Shown piece by piece: positions 15,355-23,774 of a stretch of 64,000 bases of DNA. Numbering within the stretch: position 1 is the stretch's first letter; the number at the start of each line of letters is the position of its first letter. The notes under the pieces are model-generated. The model was not told the origin of the DNA. It searched no databases and saw nothing but the letters and a program-made list of their open reading frames with translations. Origin of the DNA: Paracoccus denitrificans (GTDB taxonomy: Bacteria > Pseudomonadota > Alphaproteobacteria > Rhodobacterales > Rhodobacteraceae). The position numbers and the translations under genes were made by a program. The DNA is taken from the NCBI GenBank assembly GCA_003240735.1, contig QFNE01000009.1, positions 1-64,000 of the forward strand, written 5' to 3'.

Positions 15355-17079
15355 TCATGCGGCAGCCGCCGGGGTGATCTTGCCGGCCATGGCCAGCGCG
15401 GCCACATAGCCGAACGTCATCGCCGGTCCGATCGTGATACCTGCGCCCGGATAGGCGCCCCCCATGATCGAGGCTGCGTCATTGCCCGCTGCGAACAGCC
15501 CCGGGATCGGCGCGCCGTCGCTGTCCAGAACATTGGCATTGGTGTCGATGACCAGTCCCGGGAACGTCCCCAGATCGCCCATGACGATCTTGAGCGCGTA
15601 GAATGGCCCGGCCTCGACGGGGGCGACATTGGGGTTCGGCTTGTGCGTCGCATCCCCCAGATAGCGGTTGAAGCCGGTTGTGCCTCGGCCGAACTTAACA
15701 TCTTCGCCGCGCCGCGCGCCGCTGTTGAAGGTCTTGATTTCGTCGGCCAGGGTCGTTGCGGGAACACCGATCTGGTCGGCCAGATCCTCCAGCGTTTTGC
15801 CGCGCTTCAGATATCCATTCCGAATATGTGGCCCCAAGGGCATCGGGTACGGTTTGACGTATCCGATGCCGTATTTGCGGATGGTCTTGTGGTCCGCGAT
15901 CAGCCACGCCTCAGTCTTGCCCAGTCCCCGGCAGGCCTCGATCATGGCGGCCCCCACGTCGTGATAGGAATGGCTTTCGTTCACGAACCTGCGCCCCGAC
16001 GGGCCAATCATGACGAAGCCGGGCTTGTAGCGATCGACCAGATGCGGGAACGGGATCGACCCGGTGGCATAGGGCACCTGTGACACCGGCATCCACGCGG
16101 CCGCATTGGGAAGGCCCGGCGACATGAACCCGCCAGCCTGTTCACCCAAGGTGATACCGTCGCCGGTGTTTTCCTCGGGGACCGGGGTGACATGGGTCCC
16201 CCCCTCTTCGACATGGGGATAATACGCACCAAGCCGCTTGGCGTCGCGGGCGAAGCCGCCAGCCGCCAAAAGCACACCGCGCGCGGCCAGAATGGTGCGC
16301 GGCGCGCCTTCGATGGTGGCCTTGACCCCCGTGACCCGCCCATTTTCGCGAACCAGATCGATGACCGGCGCATCCGTGACGATATCGATGCCAAGATCAA
16401 AGGTCGACTTCGCCAGCCGTGCGGCCAGCGCATTGCCGGACGTCAACTGCACCCCCCGCCCGTAGCGGGCCAGATGGGTCATGTGAATGCCAAGCCGCTT
16501 GGCCACGTACGCCGCGGAAGCGGGCGATTTGGTAAAGTTGAAGAAGTGCTTCAGGTCGTTGTTCGACGAATTGAACATCATCCCCATGAAGGTGATGGTC
16601 TTCAACGGCGGCCGCAGACGCTTGAACTCTTTGCCCAGTTTGCGCCCGTCATAAGCCGCTGCGGTGACCGACCGGCCGATCTGGACCCCACCGGGTGTTT
16701 CAGGATGATAATCGGGGTATAGCGAGGCGGTGAACTTGACCTCGGTCTCACGCTCAAGGAAGCGCAGCATCTGCGGGCCGTAATCCAGATAGGCATCAAT
16801 GAAGGCGGCATCGTATTTGTTGCCGGCCTCGTTGCGCATATACTCATGCACGGCGGCGCGGTCGACCTTGGTTCCGCCCTGAGCCTCGGACCGATCCTCG
16901 AAATGGGGGTTGCCGGGCACCCAGACCACGCCGCCCGAAAATGCCGTCGTTCCGCCGAATACCGGCGCTTTTTCCAGAACCACGACCGACAGGCCGTTCT
17001 TGGCCGCTGTGATGGCAGCGGTCAGACCAGCCGCCCCTGAACCGACGATTACGACGTCATACGTTGATTGTATTGACAT
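15355..17079 (-). CDS. FAD-dependent oxidoreductase, 3-ketosteroid delta1-dehydrogenase-like
   Basis: The 574-residue flavoprotein opens with a dinucleotide fold (VVIVGSGAAGLTAAITAAKNG) and belongs to the fumarate reductase/KstD superfamily. The C-terminal FAD segment GGAYPGAGITIGPAMTFGY is the form seen in KstD-like enzymes, and its tyrosine-proline-glycine matches the position of a KstD active-site tyrosine and glycine. AAAGGA precedes the ATG. Such enzymes introduce a double bond next to a carbonyl in a cyclic ketone. No other steroid-ring genes are visible, so a non-steroid cyclic ketone or enone is just as likely. It lies in an operon with the MFS carrier upstream and the NIPSNAP gene downstream. 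Confidence 0.85.
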   Translation of the reverse strand: MSIQSTYDVVIVGSGAAGLTAAITAAKNGLSVVVLEKAPVFGGTTAFSGGVVWVPGNPHFEDRSEAQGGTKVDRAAVHEYMRNEAGNKYDAAFIDAYLDYGPQMLRFLERETEVKFTASLYPDYHPETPGGVQIGRSVTAAAYDGRKLGKEFKRLRPPLKTITFMGMMFNSSNNDLKHFFNFTKSPASAAYVAKRLGIHMTHLARYGRGVQLTSGNALAARLAKSTFDLGIDIVTDAPVIDLVRENGRVTGVKATIEGAPRTILAARGVLLAAGGFARDAKRLGAYYPHVEEGGTHVTPVPEENTGDGITLGEQAGGFMSPGLPNAAAWMPVSQVPYATGSIPFPHLVDRYKPGFVMIGPSGRRFVNESHSYHDVGAAMIEACRGLGKTEAWLIADHKTIRKYGIGYVKPYPMPLGPHIRNGYLKRGKTLEDLADQIGVPATTLADEIKTFNSGARRGEDVKFGRGTTGFNRYLGDATHKPNPNVAPVEAGPFYALKIVMGDLGTFPGLVIDTNANVLDSDGAPIPGLFAAGNDAASIMGGAYPGAGITIGPAMTFGYVAALAMAGKITPAAAA

Positions 17080-17101
17080 GTTGGCCGTCCTTTCTTGATG
17101 G

Positions 17102-18418
17102 TTAGTGATGTTGTGTGGCCGCGCGGATGAACAGTGACGCCAGCCCTGCGATCACCAACGGTAGGGCGAACACGGCCAGCAGACCCGCCAGCGAAAGCCC
17201 TTGCCCGATCAGCACGCCGCCCAGAAGCGGGCCGATGACCGCACCGATCCGTCCGATGCCCATTGCCCAGCCGATTCCGGTGGACCGGATTTCGGTCGGG
17301 TAAAGCGCGGCAGCCAGCGCGTAGAATGCGTTGAAGCCGCCATTGGTCGTGAAGCCCGCCAGATAGGCCAGGGTCAGCGTCACGGCCAGCGATACCGACA
17401 GATATCCGAACGCCGCCACCACGGCTGCGCCGCACAGCAATGCGACGCATGTGGCGCGTTGCAGGCCGAACCGTGCGCCGAATGCACCGATGACGAAGGT
17501 CCCCGTAAAGCCGCCAAAATTGAACAGCGCACCGGCATAGATCGCCTTGTCGACAGCCAGACCGGATTGAACCGAAAGCTGCGTGATCCACGACACGAGG
17601 AAGTAGAAGGTCATGAACCCCATGATGATCCCCAGCCACAGGCACAGCGTTCCGCGCAAACGGCCATCCTGAAAGACGGCGGTGACAGATGCGCGTGCCG
17701 CTGACACCTTGGGTGGCAGTGCAGCCACAGGGGCCTCACCCAACCGGTGAAGAACACGGTTCAGGCGCGGCAGGGCATTCTTGGGCTGAACCCGTTTCAG
17801 GAAATCGATGGATTCGGGCATCACCGCGATGACCAGCGGCAAGGCGATCAGCGAAACATACCCCGCGCCACGCAACATCATCCGCCATCCGTGATCAGGC
17901 AGGTGATGGGCCACCACCAGACCGGTGATGACCGCCCCCAGCGCATAGCCCGAGATCGCGGTCGCAACGACCATCCCCTGCTGACCGCGTGGGGCAAAGT
18001 CGGCGGCCATGGTGGTCACGCTGGCCAGAAACGCGCCGACCGATGCGCCGATGATCGCGCGCAGCAGGATCAGTTGTGTCAGGTCTTGCGCATGGCTGCT
18101 GAGCAGCATCGTCACGGTGATCACGCTTAGCAGCGTGATGATCAGCGGACGCCGGCCGAACCGGTCGGCCAGCGGGGCGATGAACAACCCACCCAGTGCC
18201 ATGCCCGCCAGCGACGCGCTGAAGACAAGTCCCAAAGCCTCGGGGCTCAGTGCCCATTCAGCCTTCAGGACCGGCGCGATATAGGACATGATCACGATGT
18301 CCATGCCGTCGATTGCGTTCAGAAAAAAGCAGATGAAGATGATCGCAACCCGCAGCGGCGTCCAGCGCCCCCTGACGGTCGGGCCTGTGCTCTCATCACT
18401 CAGTGTCGCATGCGCCAA
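17102..18418 (-). CDS. MFS transporter, aromatic acid:H+ symporter (AAHS)-like
   Basis: The protein has about twelve membrane segments and the MFS loop ADRFGRRPLI after TM2. The N-terminal segment with FFLNAIDGMDIVIMSYIAP matches the DGxD motif in TM1 of the AAHS family (PcaK, BenK), in which the aspartates are needed for aromatic acid uptake. The start is not certain. A TTG at 18418 is chosen because GGGGAGA lies six bases upstream and gives 438 residues, normal for the family; an ATG at 18559 would add 47 residues with no family match. It probably imports the acid degraded by the neighbouring flavoprotein and SDR. Confidence 0.85.
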   Translation of the reverse strand: MAHATLSDESTGPTVRGRWTPLRVAIIFICFFLNAIDGMDIVIMSYIAPVLKAEWALSPEALGLVFSASLAGMALGGLFIAPLADRFGRRPLIITLLSVITVTMLLSSHAQDLTQLILLRAIIGASVGAFLASVTTMAADFAPRGQQGMVVATAISGYALGAVITGLVVAHHLPDHGWRMMLRGAGYVSLIALPLVIAVMPESIDFLKRVQPKNALPRLNRVLHRLGEAPVAALPPKVSAARASVTAVFQDGRLRGTLCLWLGIIMGFMTFYFLVSWITQLSVQSGLAVDKAIYAGALFNFGGFTGTFVIGAFGARFGLQRATCVALLCGAAVVAAFGYLSVSLAVTLTLAYLAGFTTNGGFNAFYALAAALYPTEIRSTGIGWAMGIGRIGAVIGPLLGGVLIGQGLSLAGLLAVFALPLVIAGLASLFIRAATQHH

Positions 18419-18868
18419 ATCATGTCTCCCCAAATTCAGCGTCAGCAAATCCGGGCTGCAAACTTGCGTTTGCAGATCATGCGGATCATTGCGAATGTCG
18501 CTGGGTTCCTGTCTCCTCCAAGACACCCCATGGATAAATTCGCCGATCGCGCAGGTCAAACATTTTGTTGCGACCGCAACATAAATCGATCAAGGCGCTG
18601 ATCTCGCAATCTTAATCCAGAGCCGATTCGGCTGTGGGGCCTCGTAGCCGCTCAGATCACGCGTGGAACCGGGGGTGAGTCGGCGAACCGCAGCGGTCAT
18701 CGTTCCGCCCCGGTTCGGTCGCACCAGCGATGTTTCCGACGACCCGGTCAGCCCCTGCGGCATAATGCGCGCAGTCCAGGCCACAGGCTGAAGAATTACG
18801 CGCTCTCGTTCTTGTCATCCGCGCGTTAGAGGCGCAGACCTTGTTCATCACGCTCATACCAACCGGAA
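18419..18868. other. Divergent intergenic region between the MFS and dehydrogenase operons
   Basis: This region of about 450 bases contains no convincing gene; the short open frames in it have no family features. It holds the TGTTGC palindrome at 18566-18581 that probably controls the MFS operon. A weaker 7-bp inverted repeat (CGAACCG at 18684-18690, CGGTTCG at 18711-18717) lies nearer the dehydrogenase. No clear sigma-70 promoter stands out. Confidence 0.5.
18566..18581. promoter_or_regulatory. Palindrome upstream of the MFS operon
   Basis: TGTTGCGACCGCAACA is a perfect 6-4-6 dyad in an AT-rich setting about 150 bases before the MFS start. Its flanks extend the symmetry loosely. It is a candidate operator for the MarR regulator at 14529 or for an unlinked regulator; no matching copy was found before the MarR gene itself. 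Confidence 0.55.
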
Positions 18869-19591
18869 ATGGCAGGTAACATGACCGATCTCCCCGGCTA
18901 CCCGAGCAGACGCGGCTTTCTGAAAGCTTCAGCAGTCTCCCTGACGTTGGCCAGTGTCGCAGGCGCCGCGCGCGCGCAGCAACCAGGTACGTCCGATACA
19001 GCCGTCCCGCTGGACCAGTACAAGCCCGAGTATCTTCAGCCCGCCGAATGGGCCTTCGTCATGGCGGCGACCGCCCGGTTGATTCCTTCGGACGGCGACG
19101 GACCCGGCGCGATCGAGGCGCGCGTGCCGGTGTTTATCGATCGCCAGCTGGCCAGCGGTTACGGCCAGGCCGACATCTGGTACATGGCCGGACCCCACGA
19201 TCCCAGCGCGGCACCTGATCGCGGCTGGCAGACCCCGCTTAGCCCGGCCGAGCTGTATCGTCAGGGCATTTCGGCCGTCGATGGGTGGTGTCAGGCGCAG
19301 CACGGAACCGTGTTCGCGCGCCTGTCGGCTGAACGTCAGGATGAGGTTCTGACCGGCCTGCAAAAGGGTGACATCGCGCTGGCTCCGGAACTTAGCATCT
19401 TCTTCACCACGCTGCTGGCCAACACCAAGGAAGGTTACTTCTCGGACCCGATGCATGGCGGCAACCACGGCATGCAGGCCTGGGTCTATATCGGCTTTCC
19501 GGGGGCACGGGCTGCGTTTCGGGAATGGCCGACGCGCCACAACATCAAATATCCACTCGGCCCCGTGTCGATTAGCGGCGAAAGGGCGTGA
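18869..19591 (+). CDS. Gluconate 2-dehydrogenase-type small (gamma) subunit, Tat-exported
   Basis: The 240-residue protein has a twin-arginine signal (SRRGFLKASAVSLTLASVAG) with cleavage expected after ARAQ, and belongs to the gluconate 2-dehydrogenase subunit 3 family. Such subunits escort the FAD subunit across the membrane through Tat and hold the complex together on the periplasmic side. A second ATG at 18881 is an equally good start. Its stop overlaps the GTG of the flavoprotein gene by four bases. Together with the next two genes it forms a three-subunit membrane dehydrogenase of the gluconate, 2-ketogluconate, sorbitol or fructose dehydrogenase type. Confidence 0.88.
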   Translation: MAGNMTDLPGYPSRRGFLKASAVSLTLASVAGAARAQQPGTSDTAVPLDQYKPEYLQPAEWAFVMAATARLIPSDGDGPGAIEARVPVFIDRQLASGYGQADIWYMAGPHDPSAAPDRGWQTPLSPAELYRQGISAVDGWCQAQHGTVFARLSAERQDEVLTGLQKGDIALAPELSIFFTTLLANTKEGYFSDPMHGGNHGMQAWVYIGFPGARAAFREWPTRHNIKYPLGPVSISGERA

Positions 19592-21363
19592 ACGTGGCAC
19601 GGCAGGAAAAGAAAAAAGACGTCGTCATCGTCGGCCTTGGCTGGACCGGGTCGATCGCCGGGATCGAGCTGGCGCAAGAGGGCCTGGAGATCGTCGCGCT
19701 GGAACGCGGCCGCGATCAGCATACCGTGCCAGAATTCAAGTATCCCAACCAGATCGATGAGCTGACCTATGCAGTGCGCTGCCAGAACATGCAGCATCCC
19801 CGTCAGCAGACCCTGACCGTACGCCGGTCCGACAAGGAAACGGCGCTGCCGTACCGCAGTCTGGGATCGTTCCTGCCGGCCAACGGCGTCGGCGGGGCGG
19901 GTACGCACTGGAACGGTCTGAACTGGCGCCCCCAACCCGAAGAAATCAAGCTTCGTACCCATGTCCGGGATCGGTGGGGCGAAGGGATCATCCCCGACGG
20001 GATGAACCTGGAAGATTACCCGGTCACCTACGATGAGCTGGAGCCCCATTTCACCCGGTTCGAGGACGTGGCCGGCATCTCGGGCAAGGCAGGCAACCTG
20101 AATGGGCAGATCATCCCGGGCGGTAACCCGTTCGAGGGGTGGCGCTCCCATGACTACCCGATGCCGCCCCATGAAAACACCTATGATGGCGAGCTGTTCC
20201 GGCAGGCGGCGCTTGCAGACGGTCGTCACCCCTTCCCGGCCCCGGCCGGGACGGCGTCGACGTCCTATGTGAACCCGTACGGAATGCAGATGGGGCCGTG
20301 CAACTTCTGCGGCTTCTGCGAACGGTTCGGCTGCTATCAGTACTCCAAATCCTCACCCCAAACGGCGATCATCGACGCGCTCAAGCGCTATGACAACTTC
20401 AGCTATCGCACGCATTGCGAGGTGTTGCGGGTCGAACTGGCACCGGACGGCAAGACCGCCACCGGCGTCACGTATTTCGACCATGCGGCACAGGAAGAGG
20501 TCTTCCAGCCTGCCGATCTGGTCATCCTGTCGTCCTATCAGCTGAACAATGTCCATCTGATGATGGTGTCGCAATTGGCCGAAATCTATCGCCCGTCGAC
20601 CGGCGAAGGGGTTCTGGGCAAGAACTACGCCTATCAGATGACGGGCGGCGTGACGCTGTTCTTCAAGGACGCCGAATTCAACCCCTTCGTCGGCCACGGT
20701 GCCAACGGCATCTGCATCGACGATTTCGGCGTCAATCAGAACGACTTCGGTTCGCTCGGCTTCATCGGTGGCGCCTATTGGCGGGCCGGGACGACCAACG
20801 GTCAGCCGATCCGCTCGATCGCGCTGCCGTCGGGCACGCCCACTTGGGGCAGCGACTGGAAGAAGGCGGTCGGCGACTGGTATGGTCATTCGATGTCGAT
20901 CGGCTCTCACGGGTCGCACATGGCGTACCGCAACAACCATCTGGATCTGGATCCGACCTATACCGATCCGCATGGCCGCCCGCTGATGCGCATGACGTTC
21001 AACTGGCAGGATAACGACCTGCGCATGAACCAGTACATGAAAACCCAGATGGAGCGGATCGTCGCGCCGATGAAGGCCGATATCACGCAGTCATCGTTCA
21101 AGGATGTGGGCGCACAGTACGACGTGCGCCCGTATCAGACGACGCACAACACCGGTGGGCACATCATGTCCGAAAACCCGCGCGAGGGCGTCGTGAACCG
21201 GTACCTGCAAAGCTGGGGCCAGCATAACGTGTTTGCGTTCGGCGCCGGCAACTTTGTGCAGAATACGCAATACAACCCCACCGGGATGGTCGGCGGTCTG
21301 GCATACTGGGCGGTTGACGCGATCCGCAAACAGTATCTGTCCAACCCCCGTCCGTTGGTCTGA
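19588..21363 (+). CDS. Gluconate 2-dehydrogenase-type FAD (alpha) subunit, GMC family
   Basis: The 591-residue GMC flavoprotein starts with VIVGLGWTGSIAGIELAQEG, the variant FAD motif (GxGxxG as GLGWTG) seen in membrane gluconate dehydrogenases. A cluster CNFCGFCERFGC near residue 232 resembles the cysteines that bind a 3Fe-4S cluster in fructose and glucose dehydrogenases of this class. The C-terminal HNTGGHIMSENP and NPTGMVGGLAYWA hold the active-site histidine and asparagine. It has no signal peptide and is expected to be exported with its Tat-bearing partner. It oxidises a sugar, sugar acid or alcohol and passes electrons to the cytochrome c subunit. The substrate is unknown. Confidence 0.9.
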   Translation: MNVARQEKKKDVVIVGLGWTGSIAGIELAQEGLEIVALERGRDQHTVPEFKYPNQIDELTYAVRCQNMQHPRQQTLTVRRSDKETALPYRSLGSFLPANGVGGAGTHWNGLNWRPQPEEIKLRTHVRDRWGEGIIPDGMNLEDYPVTYDELEPHFTRFEDVAGISGKAGNLNGQIIPGGNPFEGWRSHDYPMPPHENTYDGELFRQAALADGRHPFPAPAGTASTSYVNPYGMQMGPCNFCGFCERFGCYQYSKSSPQTAIIDALKRYDNFSYRTHCEVLRVELAPDGKTATGVTYFDHAAQEEVFQPADLVILSSYQLNNVHLMMVSQLAEIYRPSTGEGVLGKNYAYQMTGGVTLFFKDAEFNPFVGHGANGICIDDFGVNQNDFGSLGFIGGAYWRAGTTNGQPIRSIALPSGTPTWGSDWKKAVGDWYGHSMSIGSHGSHMAYRNNHLDLDPTYTDPHGRPLMRMTFNWQDNDLRMNQYMKTQMERIVAPMKADITQSSFKDVGAQYDVRPYQTTHNTGGHIMSENPREGVVNRYLQSWGQHNVFAFGAGNFVQNTQYNPTGMVGGLAYWAVDAIRKQYLSNPRPLV

Positions 21364-21374
21364 GGAGCGCGCGC

Positions 21375-22736
21375 ATGGTCAAGTTTCTTCGCATTGTCGC
21401 GTGGCTGGTCGTCATCGGGATCGTTGCCCTTCTGGCGTTCATCTTCATCCCCCCCGTGCCCACCAAGCCAACCGAGGATCTGGCCGCTGACTGGCAGCCC
21501 GAACCCGGCCACGGCAAGGATGTCTTCAATGCCGGCGACTGTGTGGCCTGCCACACGGCACCTGACGGCCCTGAACTGGCGGGCGGACGCGCCATCGCCA
21601 GCCCGATGGGGACGATCTGGTCCACCAACATCACGCCCGACAAGGAAACCGGCATCGGCAACTGGACACTGGACCAGTTCCGGGCCGCCATGGTCGATGG
21701 CGTGGCACCGGGCGGAGAGCATCTTTATCCCGCGATGCCCTATGAAAACTATCGCCTGCTGGAAGAGCGCGATATCCGCGCACTTTACCAGTATCTGATG
21801 ACCGAAGTGCCGCCCGTGCGGAACGAGGTTCAGGAAACCAAGCTGTCGTTTCCGTTCAACATGCGCTTCGGGATCAGGGCATGGAATTGGCTAGCCCTGC
21901 GTCACGGGCCCGGGTTCACCCCGGCCAATACCGACACGGTCCAGGCCCGCGGGCAGTACCTGATCGAGGCCGCCGGCCACTGTGCCGCATGCCACAGCCC
22001 GCGAAATGCCCTGATGATGCAGGATGGCGTGACGGCCCACGAATCGTCGTTCCTGTCGGGCGGCGTGATCGACGGCTGGAACGCGCCGGCGCTGCTGGGT
22101 GACGGATCCGACCTGAAGACGTGGTCTGCCGAAGATCTTGCGACCTATCTCACGACGGGCCGCAACAGCCACTCGACCGCCAATGGCGAAATGGGTCTGG
22201 TTGTGGAACACTCGCTGCAGCATCTGAGCGATGCGGACATCCTTGCGATGACCTCGTTCCTCAAGGGTGAGACGGTGCCAGATACGACGCCGATCGCTCC
22301 CGCGGGTCCGATTGCCCATCCCAATATGGACGCTAATGCCAAGGGCAAGACCACGGCGGACCTGCTGACGGCCGCCGACCCCAGCCTGCCGCTGGGTGCG
22401 CAGCTCTATCTGGACAACTGCTCGGCCTGTCACTTCGTCACGGGTCGCGGCGCGGACGGCATCTTCCCGGCGTTGCAGGACAATTCGCTGGTGCTGGGCA
22501 GCGAAGTCAAACCCCTTCTGTCGATCATCCTGAATGGGGCGACGGTCGCGGGAACGGAAAATCGGCCGATGAACCTTGTGATGCAAGGCTATGCTGACCG
22601 TCTGACCGATGGTGAAGTGGCCGAGCTGGCAACCTTCCTGCGCAGCGCATGGGGCAACGACGCCCCGGCGATCACGGCAGATCAGGTCGCGACCGTCCGG
22701 TCTGACACGTCGGCCGAGGCCGCGCCGTCACACTGA
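21375..22736 (+). CDS. Gluconate 2-dehydrogenase-type triheme cytochrome c (beta) subunit
   Basis: The 453-residue protein has an N-terminal membrane anchor (VAWLVVIGIVALLAFIF) and three CxxCH heme sites: CVACH at residue 56, CAACH at 203 and CSACH at 349. This is the usual triheme subunit that carries electrons from the periplasmic FAD subunit to ubiquinone. It starts 11 bases after the FAD subunit gene with AGGAG in the gap, and a strong terminator follows it. The three genes match the established membrane-bound dehydrogenase complexes. Confidence 0.92.
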   Translation: MVKFLRIVAWLVVIGIVALLAFIFIPPVPTKPTEDLAADWQPEPGHGKDVFNAGDCVACHTAPDGPELAGGRAIASPMGTIWSTNITPDKETGIGNWTLDQFRAAMVDGVAPGGEHLYPAMPYENYRLLEERDIRALYQYLMTEVPPVRNEVQETKLSFPFNMRFGIRAWNWLALRHGPGFTPANTDTVQARGQYLIEAAGHCAACHSPRNALMMQDGVTAHESSFLSGGVIDGWNAPALLGDGSDLKTWSAEDLATYLTTGRNSHSTANGEMGLVVEHSLQHLSDADILAMTSFLKGETVPDTTPIAPAGPIAHPNMDANAKGKTTADLLTAADPSLPLGAQLYLDNCSACHFVTGRGADGIFPALQDNSLVLGSEVKPLLSIILNGATVAGTENRPMNLVMQGYADRLTDGEVAELATFLRSAWGNDAPAITADQVATVRSDTSAEAAPSH

Positions 22737-22759
22737 CCGGCGGTTCCAGGCTGAATATC

Positions 22760-22789
22760 AAACGGCGGCGTGAAAAGCGCCGCCGTTTT
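22760..22789 (+). terminator. Rho-independent terminator
   Basis: AAACGGCGGCG (22760-22770) pairs perfectly with CGCCGCCGTTT (22778-22788) around a seven-base loop, and a run of T ends the right arm. It lies just after the cytochrome c gene and ends the dehydrogenase operon. Confidence 0.9.
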
Positions 22790-22893
22790 CCGTTGCACGT
22801 CGCTTGCAGCCTGTCATCGCAGGCGGTCGCTTGATCCTGCAGATCATGGGTCTAATGTCACCTGACCCGCCCAGACCCCGCGCGAAGGACCCC

Positions 22894-23652
22894 ATGTCTT
22901 TATTCGATCTCAGCGGAAAGCGCGCGCTGATCACCGGCTCCAGCCAGGGGATCGGGTATGCCCTGGCCCAGGGGCTGGCCCGGCACGGTGCGGCGGTGAT
23001 CTTGAACGGGCGCGATCCCGGACGGCTGGACGCCGCTGTTCAATCCCTGCGGGCCGCCGGCCACGATGCGTCAGCGGCGGTCTTCGATGTCACCCAAAGC
23101 AGCGCCTGCCAAGACGCCGTGGCCGTGATCGAGGCTGACGGCCCCATCGATATCCTGATCAACAACGCCGGCATCCAGTATCGCGCCCCACTGGAGGATT
23201 TCCCGGACGAGGAATGGGCGCGTCTCATTACGACCAATCTGTCCAGCATCTTCTATGTGACCAAACCGGTGGCGCGGCACATGATTGCGCGGCGGGACGG
23301 GCGCATCGTCAACATCGCGTCGGTTCAGTCGGAACTGGCCCGACCCGGCATCGCGCCCTACACCGCGACCAAGGGGGCGGTGCGCAACCTGACGCGGGGA
23401 ATGTCGACGGACTGGGCCAGATATGGCTTGCGCGTGAACGCGTTGGCGCCGGGATACTTCAAGACGCCGCTGAACCGCGCCCTTTACGAAGACCCCACAT
23501 TCACCGACTGGCTGACCCGGCGCACCCCGGCCGGCCGCTGGGGCAATGTCGAAGAGCTGGTCGGCGCGGCGGTGTTTCTGTCCAGTGATGCCGCGTCATT
23601 CGTCACCGGACAGACCATCTTCGTCGACGGCGGCATCACGACCAGCGTTTAG
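22894..23652 (+). CDS. SDR family oxidoreductase, gluconate 5-dehydrogenase-like
   Basis: The 252-residue protein has TGSSQGIGYALAQ near residue 14, NNAGIQYRAPLEDF near residue 91, the catalytic serine in IVNIASVQSE and the YTATKGA motif near residue 157. The sequence around NNAGIQ and the C-terminal TGQTIFVDGG resemble gluconate 5-dehydrogenases (IdnO/Gno), which interconvert D-gluconate and 5-keto-D-gluconate with NADP(H). The ATG at 22894 follows GAAGGA; frames upstream extend into the terminator. It is separated from the membrane dehydrogenase by a terminator and so has its own promoter, but the two may act on the same sugar acids. Confidence 0.82.
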   Translation: MSLFDLSGKRALITGSSQGIGYALAQGLARHGAAVILNGRDPGRLDAAVQSLRAAGHDASAAVFDVTQSSACQDAVAVIEADGPIDILINNAGIQYRAPLEDFPDEEWARLITTNLSSIFYVTKPVARHMIARRDGRIVNIASVQSELARPGIAPYTATKGAVRNLTRGMSTDWARYGLRVNALAPGYFKTPLNRALYEDPTFTDWLTRRTPAGRWGNVEELVGAAVFLSSDAASFVTGQTIFVDGGITTSV

Positions 23653-23774
23653 GCGGGCGCCGTCCGCTGTCCGACGAACGGGCCGGCCCCATCTGACGGC
23701 GCCCCCCGGTGACGTCCGGCCCGATGACTTATCGCGTCCGCCACCGCCTCGGTCGGCACTGCGTGGCACCCGAC

